This document shows, piece by piece, positions 11,331-20,685 of a stretch of 64,000 nucleotides of DNA. The notes under the pieces were generated by a model. The model was not told the origin of the DNA, ran no database searches, and saw only the letters and a program-made list of their open reading frames with translations. Within the stretch, counting starts at the first letter, position 1. Each line of letters begins with the position of its first letter. This DNA is from Hydrogenophaga sp. (GTDB taxonomy: Bacteria; Pseudomonadota; Gammaproteobacteria; Burkholderiales; Burkholderiaceae_C), in NCBI GenBank assembly GCA_030682835.1, contig JAUXNG010000102.1, positions 1 to 64,000 of the forward strand. Reading direction: 5' to 3'. A program made the position numbers and the translations under genes.

Positions 11331-12812
11331 TCATTTCTCGAGTCCGAAACGCTGCATCTTGGCACGAAGGCCCACACGCGAGAGGCCCAGCTCCTGCGCG
11401 GCGCGGGTCTTGTTCCAGCGGTGCCGCAGCAGGGTCTCGCGCAGCACCATGGCCTCGATCACGTCGAGCCGCTCGCCGAGTGTCCCGCTCTGCGGCACGG
11501 CCGCGCCGAGGTCGTCGGCGCCGCCGCCGGCGGCGCGCCCCTGCAGCACGCGGCCGGAGAAAGCGGCGGCGCTGAGTTCATGCCCGTCGTGCAGGGCCAG
11601 CGCCCGGGCGATTTCGTTGCGCAGTTCGCGGATGTTGCCGGGCCAGGGATAGGCCACCAGACAGGCCAGGGCGTCGTCGGGCAGCGTCGCACCGGGGTGG
11701 CCGAGTTCCTGCGCCACGTCCACCAGCAGCTGGCGGGCGATGGGGGCGATGTCGGCCACGCGGTCGCGCAGCGGCGGCACGGTGATGCTGATGCCGGCCA
11801 GGCGGTAGTACAGGTCTTCGCGGAACAGGCCTTCGCGCACGCGCTGCTCCAGCTGGCGGTGGGTCGCGGCAATCACGCGTACGTCCACCGGCACCGGGCG
11901 GGCGCCGCCCACGGGGCGCACCTCGCCTTCCTGCAGCACGCGCAGCAGCTTCACCTGGAAGGCGGGGGTGGTCTCGCCGATCTCGTCGAGGAACACGGTG
12001 CCACCGCTGGCGCGCTGGAACAGGCCGGGGTGGTCTTCAAAGGCGCCGGTGAAGGCGCCGCGCTTGTGGCCGAACAGCTCGGATTCGAGCAACGAGTCGG
12101 GAATGGCGGCGCAGTTCTCCACCACGAAGGGGCCGGTGTGGCGCGGCGAGGCGTAGTGGATGGCACGCGCCAGCAGTTCCTTGCCGGTGCCCGATTCGCC
12201 GAGCACCAGCACCGGGATGTCGTAGCGCGCCGTGCGCTCGGCCATGGCGCACACCAGGTCCAGCGGGCTGCCCGGCGCGCGCACCATGCGGTCGAAGCCG
12301 AAGTGGCTGCGGGCCTGCGCCATCTGCGCGGCGGTGCGCTGGCGCAGCACGCGGGTGCTGGTGCGCAGCTCCAGATCGAGCCGGCTGGTCTGCCGCTGCA
12401 GGGTCTGGGTTTCCACCGCGTTGCGCACCGATTCCAGCAGGTGGTCGGGCGCCCAGGGCTTGAGGATGTACTGGTAGATGCCGGCCTCGTTGATGCCGGC
12501 AATGATGTCTTCCGAATCGGTATAACCCGAGATGACGATGCGCACCGTGTCGGGCCAGTGCTCGCGCACTTCCTTCAGGAAGGCCACGCCGCTCATGCCC
12601 GGCATGCGCTGGTCGCACAGGATCACGCTGACCGGCTGGCGCTCCAGCAGGCCCCGCGCCTCTTCCGCGCTGCTCGCGGTGAAGACGGTGAAATCTTCGT
12701 CGAGCGTGCGCCGCATCGCGTCCTGCGAACGCACCTCGTCATCCACCACGAGCACGGTGGGCAGGTCATCGGACAGGGTGGAAGGGGTCACGGCAGATTC
12801 AGGAAAGGACAT
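11331..12812 (-). CDS. hoxA: NtrC-family sigma54-dependent response regulator HoxA-like
   Basis: Receiver VLVVDDE...ILCDQRMPGMSG, AAA+ GESGTGKELLARAIH, FFxR/GAFTGA (GAFTGAFEDHPG), C-terminal Fis-type HTH. Confidence 0.94.
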   Translation of the reverse strand: MSFPESAVTPSTLSDDLPTVLVVDDEVRSQDAMRRTLDEDFTVFTASSAEEARGLLERQPVSVILCDQRMPGMSGVAFLKEVREHWPDTVRIVISGYTDSEDIIAGINEAGIYQYILKPWAPDHLLESVRNAVETQTLQRQTSRLDLELRTSTRVLRQRTAAQMAQARSHFGFDRMVRAPGSPLDLVCAMAERTARYDIPVLVLGESGTGKELLARAIHYASPRHTGPFVVENCAAIPDSLLESELFGHKRGAFTGAFEDHPGLFQRASGGTVFLDEIGETTPAFQVKLLRVLQEGEVRPVGGARPVPVDVRVIAATHRQLEQRVREGLFREDLYYRLAGISITVPPLRDRVADIAPIARQLLVDVAQELGHPGATLPDDALACLVAYPWPGNIRELRNEIARALALHDGHELSAAAFSGRVLQGRAAGGGADDLGAAVPQSGTLGERLDVIEAMVLRETLLRHRWNKTRAAQELGLSRVGLRAKMQRFGLEK

Positions 12813-12835
12813 GGCAGGCACGAAGGGGAGCAGAT

Positions 12836-12927
12836 CCCAGAACACCGCGGAACGGGCTTGGCCCGGCCGTTGGCGTTGCCCCCTTGAGTGGGGATGCGGC
12901 TACGCGCAGCGAGCAAGCGACGGGGGT
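12836..12927. repeat. Dispersed intergenic repeat, module A
   Basis: cccagaacaccgcggaacgggcttggcccggccgttggcgttgcccccttgagtggggatgcggctacgcgcagcgagcaagcgacgggggtg. Confidence 0.75.
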
Positions 12928-12929
12928 GG

Positions 12930-14741
12930 TCATCTGTGCACTCCCAGATGCCGCGGCGTCCACGCGTGTGGCAGCTTGTGCACGAAGTGGTGGCGCGCCA
13001 CGTGGTAGCTGGGATCGAAGCCGTAGAAGTTGCGGTGCATGCGCGCCAGTTCCTGTTCGCGGTAGTGGGCCAGCGGACGATGGGCTTCGTCCTGCTCGCG
13101 CCGGGCCTGCTTGGCCTCCAGTTCACCCGTCGCATTGTAGGAGCCGGCCAGTGCCAGGGCACGCTCCAGACAGCGGGATTCGAAGCCTTCGCGCGGTCCT
13201 TCGTCACAGTGGTCGACCAGACCGATGCGCCGGGCTTCGGCCGCCAGCAGAGGCAGGCGCTGCGCCATCAGGTCCCTGGCACCGGCTTTGCCCAGGCGAC
13301 GCGGCAGCGTGTAGGTCCAGTACTCGGAGCCGTAGAGGTTGCCCATGTTCTTGTAGTGCGGGTTGAGCACCACGCCACCGTGCGCCCACACCTGATCGGC
13401 CGCGAGCGCCAGGAAGGCGCCGCCGGCCCCGGCGTTGCCGCGCAGCACGCTCACCATGAGACGGTCGGCGGTCTGCAACACGGCGAGCGCCAGGTCGTTC
13501 ATGGCGTTGATGCTGCGCCACGAGGCGTCGGCCGCGCTGTCGCCCGGGCGGTGGGCCGCGGCCTCGATGCTGTTGAGGTCGATGCCGTTGCTGAAGAAAC
13601 CTTCGCCCCCCATCAGCAGCAGCACGCGCGTGGGCCGCTCGCGCACCTGCAGCAGGGCCGCGCGCAGACGCTCGCAGCGCGCGGTGCTCATGGCGCCGTT
13701 GTAGAAGTCGAAACCCAGGCAGCCCACGCGGGCGCCGGCCAGGCCATGCTCGGTGTAGCGCAGCTCGCCCCACTCGTCGGCGGCCCGCTCCAGCGGAACC
13801 GGTCGTTCTGGCAAGGCCGCGGCCTCGCGTGCAAACAGCTCGGCCGCCACCTGCTTGAAGCTGCCCTGCCCGCCCGGCGTGCCCGGCGGGTCGGCGCGTC
13901 GGGCCTGGCCGATCCACACCCCGCCGTCCACCGTGCGGCGCAGCAGCGCACCGTCTCGCACCGCCAGCAGCTCGCCGGGTACCGCCGCCGCAAACTCGGC
14001 CATGGTGGGGGCGCTGGCCGCGTGGGCGTCGCCCAGGTAGCAGGGCTGGCCCCAGAGCGCGTCGAGCACGCCGGGCTGGCCGTCGGCGCTGCGGATGCGG
14101 GCCAGCACGTCAGCGGTGCCGTGCGTGGCCCAGTCGATGGCGCGTTCGCTCTGGCGCAGCAGCGGGTTCCAGCCACGCCCCCACGCTCCGCCGCTGCGCG
14201 GGTCGCTGCCCCCCGAGGGGGCTGATTCGCCTTGGGGCGGCCCGGCGGCGAATCGTTCCGCAGGGGCCTCGCGCTCGCCTGCTGCGAAGCGCTCCACCGC
14301 TTCGCGCGTGGCCTGCAGCGCAGCCTGCGTCACCTCGCGCCGGTACAGGCTGCCCTTGGTGGCCTCGCGCAACGCGAACAAGGCATGGGCCCAGACCGCG
14401 CCGGCGTCGAACTCGCCGTTCGCCTGCAGCACGGTCACACCCCACTGTGGCTCGCCGCGCAAGACCGCCCAGTCCAGCGCGCTGGGGCCCTGGTCGCCGG
14501 GTGGGCCGGGGTGCACCACGAAACAGGGCAGGCGCTGCCACACACTGGCCGGGATACGGCGCTTGAGGAAAGGGGCCAGCAACAGGTCGGGCTGGAACAG
14601 GGCCACCGCTTCCTCGGTCACGCTGTCGGCAATGTCCAGCTCCACGCTCAGGGTGTGCCCCGCCGCGCGCAGCTCGGCAAACAGGCGCTGGCTGAGGCTG
14701 TTGAAGCTGTGGCAGAGCAGCAGGATGCGCAGGGGTGTCAT
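12930..14741 (-). CDS. hypX: Hydrogenase maturation protein HypX/HoxX (formyltransferase-like + crotonase-like)
   Basis: 603 aa; MTPLRILLLCHSFNSLSQRLFAEL..., FVVHPGPPGDQGPSALDWAVL, crotonase-like half VLLLMGGEGFFSNGIDLNSIEAA. Confidence 0.93.
   Translation of the reverse strand: MTPLRILLLCHSFNSLSQRLFAELRAAGHTLSVELDIADSVTEEAVALFQPDLLLAPFLKRRIPASVWQRLPCFVVHPGPPGDQGPSALDWAVLRGEPQWGVTVLQANGEFDAGAVWAHALFALREATKGSLYRREVTQAALQATREAVERFAAGEREAPAERFAAGPPQGESAPSGGSDPRSGGAWGRGWNPLLRQSERAIDWATHGTADVLARIRSADGQPGVLDALWGQPCYLGDAHAASAPTMAEFAAAVPGELLAVRDGALLRRTVDGGVWIGQARRADPPGTPGGQGSFKQVAAELFAREAAALPERPVPLERAADEWGELRYTEHGLAGARVGCLGFDFYNGAMSTARCERLRAALLQVRERPTRVLLLMGGEGFFSNGIDLNSIEAAAHRPGDSAADASWRSINAMNDLALAVLQTADRLMVSVLRGNAGAGGAFLALAADQVWAHGGVVLNPHYKNMGNLYGSEYWTYTLPRRLGKAGARDLMAQRLPLLAAEARRIGLVDHCDEGPREGFESRCLERALALAGSYNATGELEAKQARREQDEAHRPLAHYREQELARMHRNFYGFDPSYHVARHHFVHKLPHAWTPRHLGVHR
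14166..14275. repeat. Module-B repeat copy lying inside the hypX reading frame
   Basis: Reverse complement contains gcgacccgcgcagcggcggagcgtgggggcg, exact 31-mer also present twice in 61930-62142. Confidence 0.75.
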
Positions 14742-15289
14742 GAAGAGGCGGCGGGTGGGGCCGTGGGTGGGGTGGCGCGCAGGGCCTGCAGTTCACGGGC
14801 GGCCTGCTTGCGTCCCATGTAGATGGCCAGCTTGGACTCGATGCCGTCCAGCGCGGCATGGAACTCGGTCAGTGTGCGCGCGCGCAGCAGCGCCTGCGCC
14901 ACCAGCGGCGTGTCGGGCCCGAAATGGCTGCCCAGATGGGCCAGCGCCTGGCGGCGCAGCGCGTCGAGCTGGGGCCCGGTGGCGGTCGGCGCAGCGGCCG
15001 TCGGCACGGCGCTGGCAGCCGGTGACGCCACCGGCGCACGGGTGACCAACGGGGCCGGCGGTTCTGCCGGGGGCAGCGCGCGCGCGGCGACCGGCTCGAT
15101 CAGGCCCAGCGTCAGCAGGCTGTCCAGATGCGCCTGCAGCTGCGGCAGACCGCGTGCCATCAGCGCCGAGACCGCGTCGATGCCGTTGACCATGATCAAC
15201 ACCGAGCGGGCGGCGGGAGACAGCCCCGCCTGCCGCCGGGCAATCTCGGCCTTGCCGCTTTCGGTCTTCTGAAACATCAGACTCGACAT
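14738..15289 (-). CDS. Uncharacterised protein encoded between hypE and hypX
   Basis: MSSLMFQKTESGKAEIARRQAGLSPAARSVLIMVNGIDAVSALMARGLPQLQAHLDSLLTLGLIEP...; ATGA-type overlap with hypX start. Confidence 0.8.
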   Translation of the reverse strand: MSSLMFQKTESGKAEIARRQAGLSPAARSVLIMVNGIDAVSALMARGLPQLQAHLDSLLTLGLIEPVAARALPPAEPPAPLVTRAPVASPAASAVPTAAAPTATGPQLDALRRQALAHLGSHFGPDTPLVAQALLRARTLTEFHAALDGIESKLAIYMGRKQAARELQALRATPPTAPPAASS

Positions 15290-15359
15290 GCCCGTCTCCT
15301 CCTGTTTTTTTCGAAGCCTCCTGTTGACTCCATCGCACTGACCCCACGCCAACGACGTG

Positions 15360-15442
15360 CCCCTGCCAGAACGCCGCGGAACCGGCTTCGCCGGGCCGCC
15401 AGCGTTGCCCCCTGGGGGGTGACGCCGTAGGCGGCGCGGGGG
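15360..15442. repeat. Dispersed intergenic repeat, module A
   Basis: agaacgccgcggaaccggcttcgccgggccgccagcgttgccccctggggggtgacgccgtaggcggcgcggggggtg. Confidence 0.75.
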
Positions 15443-15445
15443 GTG

Positions 15446-16558
15446 CTAACAGATCCTCGGCAGCTGCTCCCCGCTCAGCCAGTCCACCACCCGCCGCCCG
15501 CCGAAGCGCGTGGCCATCTGCACGAAGTGGTGCGGGTCGGCCGTGACCTCGCCAATGCGCGCGGCTTCCAGACCCAGCGGGTGGGCACGCATCGCAGCGA
15601 GCACCGCCTCGGCCGCCTCGGGCGCCACCACGGCAATGAGCTTGCCCTCGTTGGCAACATACAGCGGGTCCAGGCCGAGCAGTTCGCAGGCGGCGTCCAC
15701 CTGCGGCTTCACGGGAATGGCCGCCTCCTGCAGCACCATGCCCACGCCCGACTGGCGGGCCACCTCGTTGAGCGTGGTGGCGAGACCTCCGCGCGTAGGG
15801 TCGCGCAGCACGCGCACGGCGCCCGGCGCGGCCGCGAGCATGGCGGCCACCAGCGTGTGCAGCGCGGCGGTGTCGCTCTCGATCGTGGTCTCGAAGGCCA
15901 GCGACTCGCGCTGCGAGAGCACGGCCACGCCGTGGTCGCCGATGCTGCCCGAGAGCAGCAGCACGTCGCCAGGCCGGGCATTGCGCCCGCTGATCCTCAC
16001 GCCCGGTGGCAGCACCCCCACCCCGGTGGTGCTGATGAACACGCCGTCGCCCTTGCCCTGCTCCACCACCTTGGTGTCGCCGGTGACCACCGGCACGCCG
16101 GCCTCGCGCGACGCCGCGGCCATGGACTTCACGATGCGCTGCAGCTCGATCAGCGGAAAGCCTTCTTCGATGATGAAACTGGCGCTCAGGTAGAGCGGCT
16201 TCGCACCGCTCATGACCACGTCGTTCACCGTGCCGTGCACCGAGAGGCAGCCGATGTCGCCGCCGGGGAAGAACAGGGGCGAGATCACGTGCCCGTCGGT
16301 CGCCATCACCAGCCGGCCCTGCGCCGGGTCGAAGGTGGGCAAGGCCAGCACCGCGCCGTCGTCGCCCTGGCGCAGGAACTCGTTGTCAAACGCCGCGAGG
16401 AACAATTCTTCGATCAGCTGCGCCGCGGCCTTGCCGCCCGCGCCGTGGCTCATGTCGATGCGGCCGTGCCTGATGTCCAGCGGGCGGATGTAGTTTTTCT
16501 TGACGGGCCGGGGCGCGGGCGCTTCGCCGCCGGCGGCCTGTTCGGTTTCGGTTCTCAT
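15446..16558 (-). CDS. hypE: Hydrogenase maturation protein HypE
   Basis: MRTETEQ...DIRHGRIDMSHGAGGKAAAQLIEELF...ending LPRIC* (conserved C-terminal cysteine). Confidence 0.97.
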   Translation of the reverse strand: MRTETEQAAGGEAPAPRPVKKNYIRPLDIRHGRIDMSHGAGGKAAAQLIEELFLAAFDNEFLRQGDDGAVLALPTFDPAQGRLVMATDGHVISPLFFPGGDIGCLSVHGTVNDVVMSGAKPLYLSASFIIEEGFPLIELQRIVKSMAAASREAGVPVVTGDTKVVEQGKGDGVFISTTGVGVLPPGVRISGRNARPGDVLLLSGSIGDHGVAVLSQRESLAFETTIESDTAALHTLVAAMLAAAPGAVRVLRDPTRGGLATTLNEVARQSGVGMVLQEAAIPVKPQVDAACELLGLDPLYVANEGKLIAVVAPEAAEAVLAAMRAHPLGLEAARIGEVTADPHHFVQMATRFGGRRVVDWLSGEQLPRIC

Positions 16559-17727
16559 GGGGTGGTTTCCTCGGCGGCAGGCGCGGTGGTGGCGGGCACG
16601 ATCGGGATGTCGCGGAAGCGGCCGTAGGTGTAGTGCGCGGCACAGGCGCCTTCGCTGGACACCATGCAGGAACCGACCGGGTTCTCGGGCGTGCACACGG
16701 TGCCAAAGATCTTGCAATCGGTCGGGCGCTTCACGCCGCGCAGGATGGCGCCGCACTCGCAGGCCTTGTTGTCGGGCACGGGCGTGTAGTGCAGGTCGAA
16801 ACGGCGCTCGGCATCGAAGGCGGCAAAGGGTTCGCAGATCTTGAGCGCGCTGTAGGGCACCTCGCCCAGACCGCGCCACTCGAAACTGGGCCGCAGCTCG
16901 AACACCTCGGACACCAGCGCCTGCGCCTTGAGGTTGCCCTCGGGTGTGACGGCGCGGGTGAACTCGTTTTCGACATGGGCGCGGCCTTCGTTGACCTGGC
17001 GCACCAGCATCAGGATGGCCTGCATCACGTCCAGCGGCTCGAAGCCGGCGATCACCACCGGCTTGCGGTATTCCTCGGCGAAGTGCTCATAGGGCGCAGA
17101 ACCGATGACGATGCTCACGTGCGCCGGGCCAATGAAGCCATCGATGGGCACGGTGCCGAACTGGCGCACCTGGGGCGATTCGAGGATGTGGGTGATGGCC
17201 GAGGGCGTGAGCACGTGGCAGCACAACACGCTGAAGTTGGCCAGGCCTTCGCGCGCCGCGTCGCGGATGGCCAGCGCCGTGGGCGGCGTGGTGGTCTCGA
17301 AGCCGATGGCGAAAAACACCACCTCGCGCAGCGGGTTCGCGCGGGCAATGGTCATCGCATCGGCCGCCGAATACACCATTCGGATGTCACCGCCGCGGGC
17401 TTTCGCTTTGATCAGGGAAAGGCTGTCCGACGCCGGCACGCGCATGGTGTCGCCGTAGGTGCAGACAATGGCGCCGCGCTCCAGCGCGAGACGGATCGCC
17501 AGGTCAATGCGGCCGATGGGCAGCACACAGACCGGGCAGCCCGGGCCGTGCACCATGCGCACGTTGGGCGGCAGCAGTTCGAGCACGCCGTAGCGGCTGA
17601 TGGCGTGCGTGTGGCCGCCGCAGAACTCCATGAAGCTGTAGCTGCGGTCCGGGTGCACCTCGGCGGCGATGCGTGCGCCGATCTGGCGGGCGAGGTCGCC
17701 GTCGCGGAATTCGTCGATGTATTTCAT
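16555..17727 (-). CDS. hypD: Hydrogenase maturation protein HypD
   Basis: MKYIDEFRDGDLARQI...FMEFCGGHTHAISRYG...VHGPGCPVCVLP; C-terminal Cys cluster. Confidence 0.97.
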   Translation of the reverse strand: MKYIDEFRDGDLARQIGARIAAEVHPDRSYSFMEFCGGHTHAISRYGVLELLPPNVRMVHGPGCPVCVLPIGRIDLAIRLALERGAIVCTYGDTMRVPASDSLSLIKAKARGGDIRMVYSAADAMTIARANPLREVVFFAIGFETTTPPTALAIRDAAREGLANFSVLCCHVLTPSAITHILESPQVRQFGTVPIDGFIGPAHVSIVIGSAPYEHFAEEYRKPVVIAGFEPLDVMQAILMLVRQVNEGRAHVENEFTRAVTPEGNLKAQALVSEVFELRPSFEWRGLGEVPYSALKICEPFAAFDAERRFDLHYTPVPDNKACECGAILRGVKRPTDCKIFGTVCTPENPVGSCMVSSEGACAAHYTYGRFRDIPIVPATTAPAAEETTP

Positions 17728-18062
17728 AGAACCCCCACGCTCGCCACTGCGGGTGCTTCGCTGCCCTGAGACCGGGAAAGGCCCCGGTCTTCGCCGAGTC
17801 CGGGGGCTGACCCAGCTGGGGGCGGCCCGGCGCTGGGTCCCTGCTCTGCCGCCTGCATCTCGGCGAACAGCGCCAGCGTGCGTGCCGCCTCTTCGGGGTC
17901 GATCACGCCAATGGCGTGGCCCACATGCACGATCACGTAGTCGCCCACCTGCACACCATCCACCAGCGCAATGGAAATTTCCTTGCGGATGCCCCCGAGG
18001 TTGACCACCGCCTGGTCGTGGGGGCGCAGCTCCACCAGCTGCGCGGGAATGGCTAGGCACAT
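17724..18062 (-). CDS. hypC: Hydrogenase maturation chaperone HypC with C-terminal extension
   Basis: MCLAIPAQLVELRPHDQAVVNLGGIRKEISIALV...GVIDPEEAARTLALFAEM, then low-complexity tail. Confidence 0.94.
   Translation of the reverse strand: MCLAIPAQLVELRPHDQAVVNLGGIRKEISIALVDGVQVGDYVIVHVGHAIGVIDPEEAARTLALFAEMQAAEQGPSAGPPPAGSAPGLGEDRGLSRSQGSEAPAVASVGVL
17744..17860. repeat. Degenerate module-B-like repeat forming the hypC 3' coding end
   Basis: Reverse complement cgccgggccgcccccagctgggtcagcccccggac...gcagtggcgagcgtgggggttc resembles module B ccgccgggacgccccaaggcgggtcagccccctt...gcagcggcggagcgtgggggcg. Confidence 0.55.
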
Positions 18063-19213
18063 GGTTCTGTTTCCTTCACGGGTGAATCTTGTCGGGCGCT
18101 TGCCGCCAGTTGCTGGGCCGCGGCCCAGGCCTGACCCAGCGCGACGCCTGCGTCGCCACAACCTTTGTCGATCGGTCGGTGCACACGCATTTGCGCTGCC
18201 AGCAGGCGATCGGTGATGCGCTCACGCAGGATGCGGTTGAAGAAGCATCCGCCACCGAGGCACACGTCTCGGCTGCCGTGTTCGCGGGCCGCCCATGTGG
18301 CCCATTCGGCCAGCGCGTCGGCCAGCGCGAGGTGGAAGCCCGCGGCGGCTGCGTCGACGGCATCCGCCGCGGCGTCGAACAGCGCGGGCATGAGGCCGCA
18401 CACGTCGAGGCGGTTCTGTGCATCGATGACCGCGCCGGGCGGCGCGGCGGTCTGTGGGTGTGCAGCGAGCCAGCGCGCTGCCGCCGCCTCCAGCGCCATG
18501 GCGGCTTGCGCTTCATCGGCCTGGCGAACGCACAGGCCCAGCGCACCGGCAGCGGCGTCGAACCAGCGGCCGGTGCTGCTGGTGGGTGGGCAGTTCAGCC
18601 CGCGCGCCAGCATCTGCTGCACGCCAGCGGCCACTCCCTCGCCGACTTGCAGCGCAAAACGCTCGGTGATGTCTGGCCCTTGGCCGAGCGCGTGCAAGGC
18701 GCTCGCCGCCATGCGCCAGGGCTCGCGCGCGGCGCGGTCGCCGCCGGGCAAGGCGAGTGTCGACAGGTGGCCCAGGCGCTGCCACGCCGCGCCATGCAGC
18801 CAGACCAGTTCACCGCCCCAGGCCTGCCCGTCTGTGCCCAGACCCACCCCGTCAAGGGCGAGACCGATGACAGGACCTTCGATGCGCTGCTCGGCCACCA
18901 CGGCCGCGATGTGCGCGTGGTGGTGCTGCACGCCGATGGCGGGCACGCCGAGCGTGGCGGCGAGCTGCACCGAGAGCTGGGTGCTGAAGAAGTCGGGGTG
19001 CAGGTCGTGTGCAATGGCCTGCACCGGCGTGCCCGCCGCTGCGGCCTGCGCCAGCATCGCCGTCACCGAACGCGCCAACGACTCGCAGGCCGCCGGGTCG
19101 CTCAGGTCGCCATGCACCGCCGACCACACGGGCTCACCGTCCACCAGCAGGCAGGCGGTGTTCTTCAGCCAGGCGCCGCAGGCAAGCACGGTGGGCAAAG
19201 GCGCGGTGCTCAT
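18053..19213 (-). CDS. hypF: Truncated HypF carbamoyltransferase (Kae1-like domain only)
   Basis: MSTAPLPTVLACGAWLKNTACLL...VQHHHAHIAAVVAE...LALDGVGLGTDGQAWGGE...LGGGCFFNRIL; no acylphosphatase, zinc-finger or YrdC-like segment. Confidence 0.92.
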   Translation of the reverse strand: MSTAPLPTVLACGAWLKNTACLLVDGEPVWSAVHGDLSDPAACESLARSVTAMLAQAAAAGTPVQAIAHDLHPDFFSTQLSVQLAATLGVPAIGVQHHHAHIAAVVAEQRIEGPVIGLALDGVGLGTDGQAWGGELVWLHGAAWQRLGHLSTLALPGGDRAAREPWRMAASALHALGQGPDITERFALQVGEGVAAGVQQMLARGLNCPPTSSTGRWFDAAAGALGLCVRQADEAQAAMALEAAAARWLAAHPQTAAPPGAVIDAQNRLDVCGLMPALFDAAADAVDAAAAGFHLALADALAEWATWAAREHGSRDVCLGGGCFFNRILRERITDRLLAAQMRVHRPIDKGCGDAGVALGQAWAAAQQLAASARQDSPVKETEPCA

Positions 19214-19239
19214 GGTGCGGTGTTCAGCGTGTGAACGGG

Positions 19240-20286
19240 TCAGAGCGCGGTGTCGGCCGACAGCGCTGCCCGGGCTTTCAACAGCTCGGCTTCGAGCTGC
19301 GTCACGCGTTCGCGCAGCGCGGTTTCGGCCTGGCACGCCGCGGGTTCGTCGTGGTGGTGGTGGCCATGCCCCAGCGCGTGGTCCAGCCAGTGCAGCCAGG
19401 CGTCCATGCCCTCGCCGGTGGTGGCGGAGAGCTGGATGACCTCGATGGCTGGGTTCACGCGGCGCGCCAGCTCGATGCAGCGCGCCACGTCGAACTGCAC
19501 ATGCGGCAACAGGTCGGTCTTGTTGAGGACCATCAGCTTGGAAGCCGCGAACATGTCGGGGTACTTGAGCGGCTTGTCCTCGCCCTCGGTCACCGAAAGG
19601 ATGGCCACCTTGGCGGCTTCGCCCAGGTCCCACATGGCGGGGCAGACCAGGTTGCCCACGTTCTCGATGAACAGCAGGCTGCGGGCGCTGTCGGGGTGAT
19701 GGTGGTCATGCCCATGCGCGTGGTTGTGGTTGTGGTTGTGGTTGTGGTTGTGGTTGTGGTTGTGGTCGTGATGGTCGTGCGCGTGGTGGTCGTGGCTGTG
19801 CAGCTGCGCGAAGGCCTCGGCCACCATGGGCGCATCGAGGTGGCAGCCTTTGCCTGTGTTGACCTGGATGGCGGGTGCACCGGTGGCGCGGATGCGGTCG
19901 GCGTCGAAGCTGGTTTGCTGGTCGCCCTCGATCACCGCCACGTGCAGGCGGGGTGCGTGGGTCTTGAGTGCCTCGATGGTGGCGCACAGCAGCGTGGTCT
20001 TGCCCGAGCCGGGGCTGGACACGAGGTTGAGCGCGGTGACGCCGTGGCCCTCGAAGTGCGCGCGGTTCTGCTGCGCCACCCGATTGTTGGCTCCGAGGAT
20101 GTCGGTCTCCAGCTTGATGGCGCGGGCCTGGCTCATGCCGGGCACCGAGACACGCGCCGCCCCGGCTCCGAAATGCAGGTCGCCATTGGCGGGGTTCATC
20201 TGCACCACGCCGACCTCGGCTGAGGGGCCTTGCAGGTGCCGGGCATGGCCCGGGCTGTTGTCACTGCATCCACAAACGACACACAT
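19240..20286 (-). CDS. hypB: Hydrogenase nickel incorporation GTPase HypB with His-rich insert
   Basis: N-terminal MCVVCGC, His-rich [11 protein letters not shown](NH)7AHGHDHHH, GTPase [22 protein letters not shown]. Confidence 0.96.
   Translation of the reverse strand: MCVVCGCSDNSPGHARHLQGPSAEVGVVQMNPANGDLHFGAGAARVSVPGMSQARAIKLETDILGANNRVAQQNRAHFEGHGVTALNLVSSPGSGKTTLLCATIEALKTHAPRLHVAVIEGDQQTSFDADRIRATGAPAIQVNTGKGCHLDAPMVAEAFAQLHSHDHHAHDHHDHNHNHNHNHNHNHNHAHGHDHHHPDSARSLLFIENVGNLVCPAMWDLGEAAKVAILSVTEGEDKPLKYPDMFAASKLMVLNKTDLLPHVQFDVARCIELARRVNPAIEVIQLSATTGEGMDAWLHWLDHALGHGHHHHDEPAACQAETALRERVTQLEAELLKARAALSADTAL
19720..19767. repeat. Hexanucleotide microsatellite (gtggtt)7-gtggtc inside hypB
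   Basis: Perfect tandem units read directly; encodes alternating Asn-His. Confidence 0.95.
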
Positions 20287-20343
20287 GTTCTGTCTCCTGA
20301 TCAATATTGAGGGGCGGCAAGCGGCGCAGGGGGTGCTTCATCT

Positions 20344-20685
20344 TCACTCCACCCGCATCTCGAGCACGCGCAGTTCCAGGCCGGCGGTGGGCTGGAGCTG
20401 GTAGCTGCCGCAGGATGGGCAGGCGTCGCCGCGCTGGCCGATGGGCACGGTCTGGCAGCAGCCCATGCACCAGGCCTGGCCCGGCGGGGTTTCGATGTCG
20501 ATCACCGCACCGTCCAGCACCGTGCCGGGCGCCAGGCTTTCCAGCGCAAAGCGCAGCGCCCGCACGTCCACGCCGGCCAGTTGCCCGGCCTCCAGCCGCA
20601 AACTGAGCAGGTGGGTGAATGATTCGCGGGCGGCGGTGGCCTCCACCAGTTGCAGCACCCCGCCGGCGAGGCTGGCTTCATGCAT
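20344..20685 (-). CDS. hypA: Hydrogenase nickel metallochaperone HypA
   Basis: 113 aa MHEASLAGGVLQLVE...zinc site WCMGCCQ...CPSCGSYQL. Confidence 0.96.
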   Translation of the reverse strand: MHEASLAGGVLQLVEATAARESFTHLLSLRLEAGQLAGVDVRALRFALESLAPGTVLDGAVIDIETPPGQAWCMGCCQTVPIGQRGDACPSCGSYQLQPTAGLELRVLEMRVE

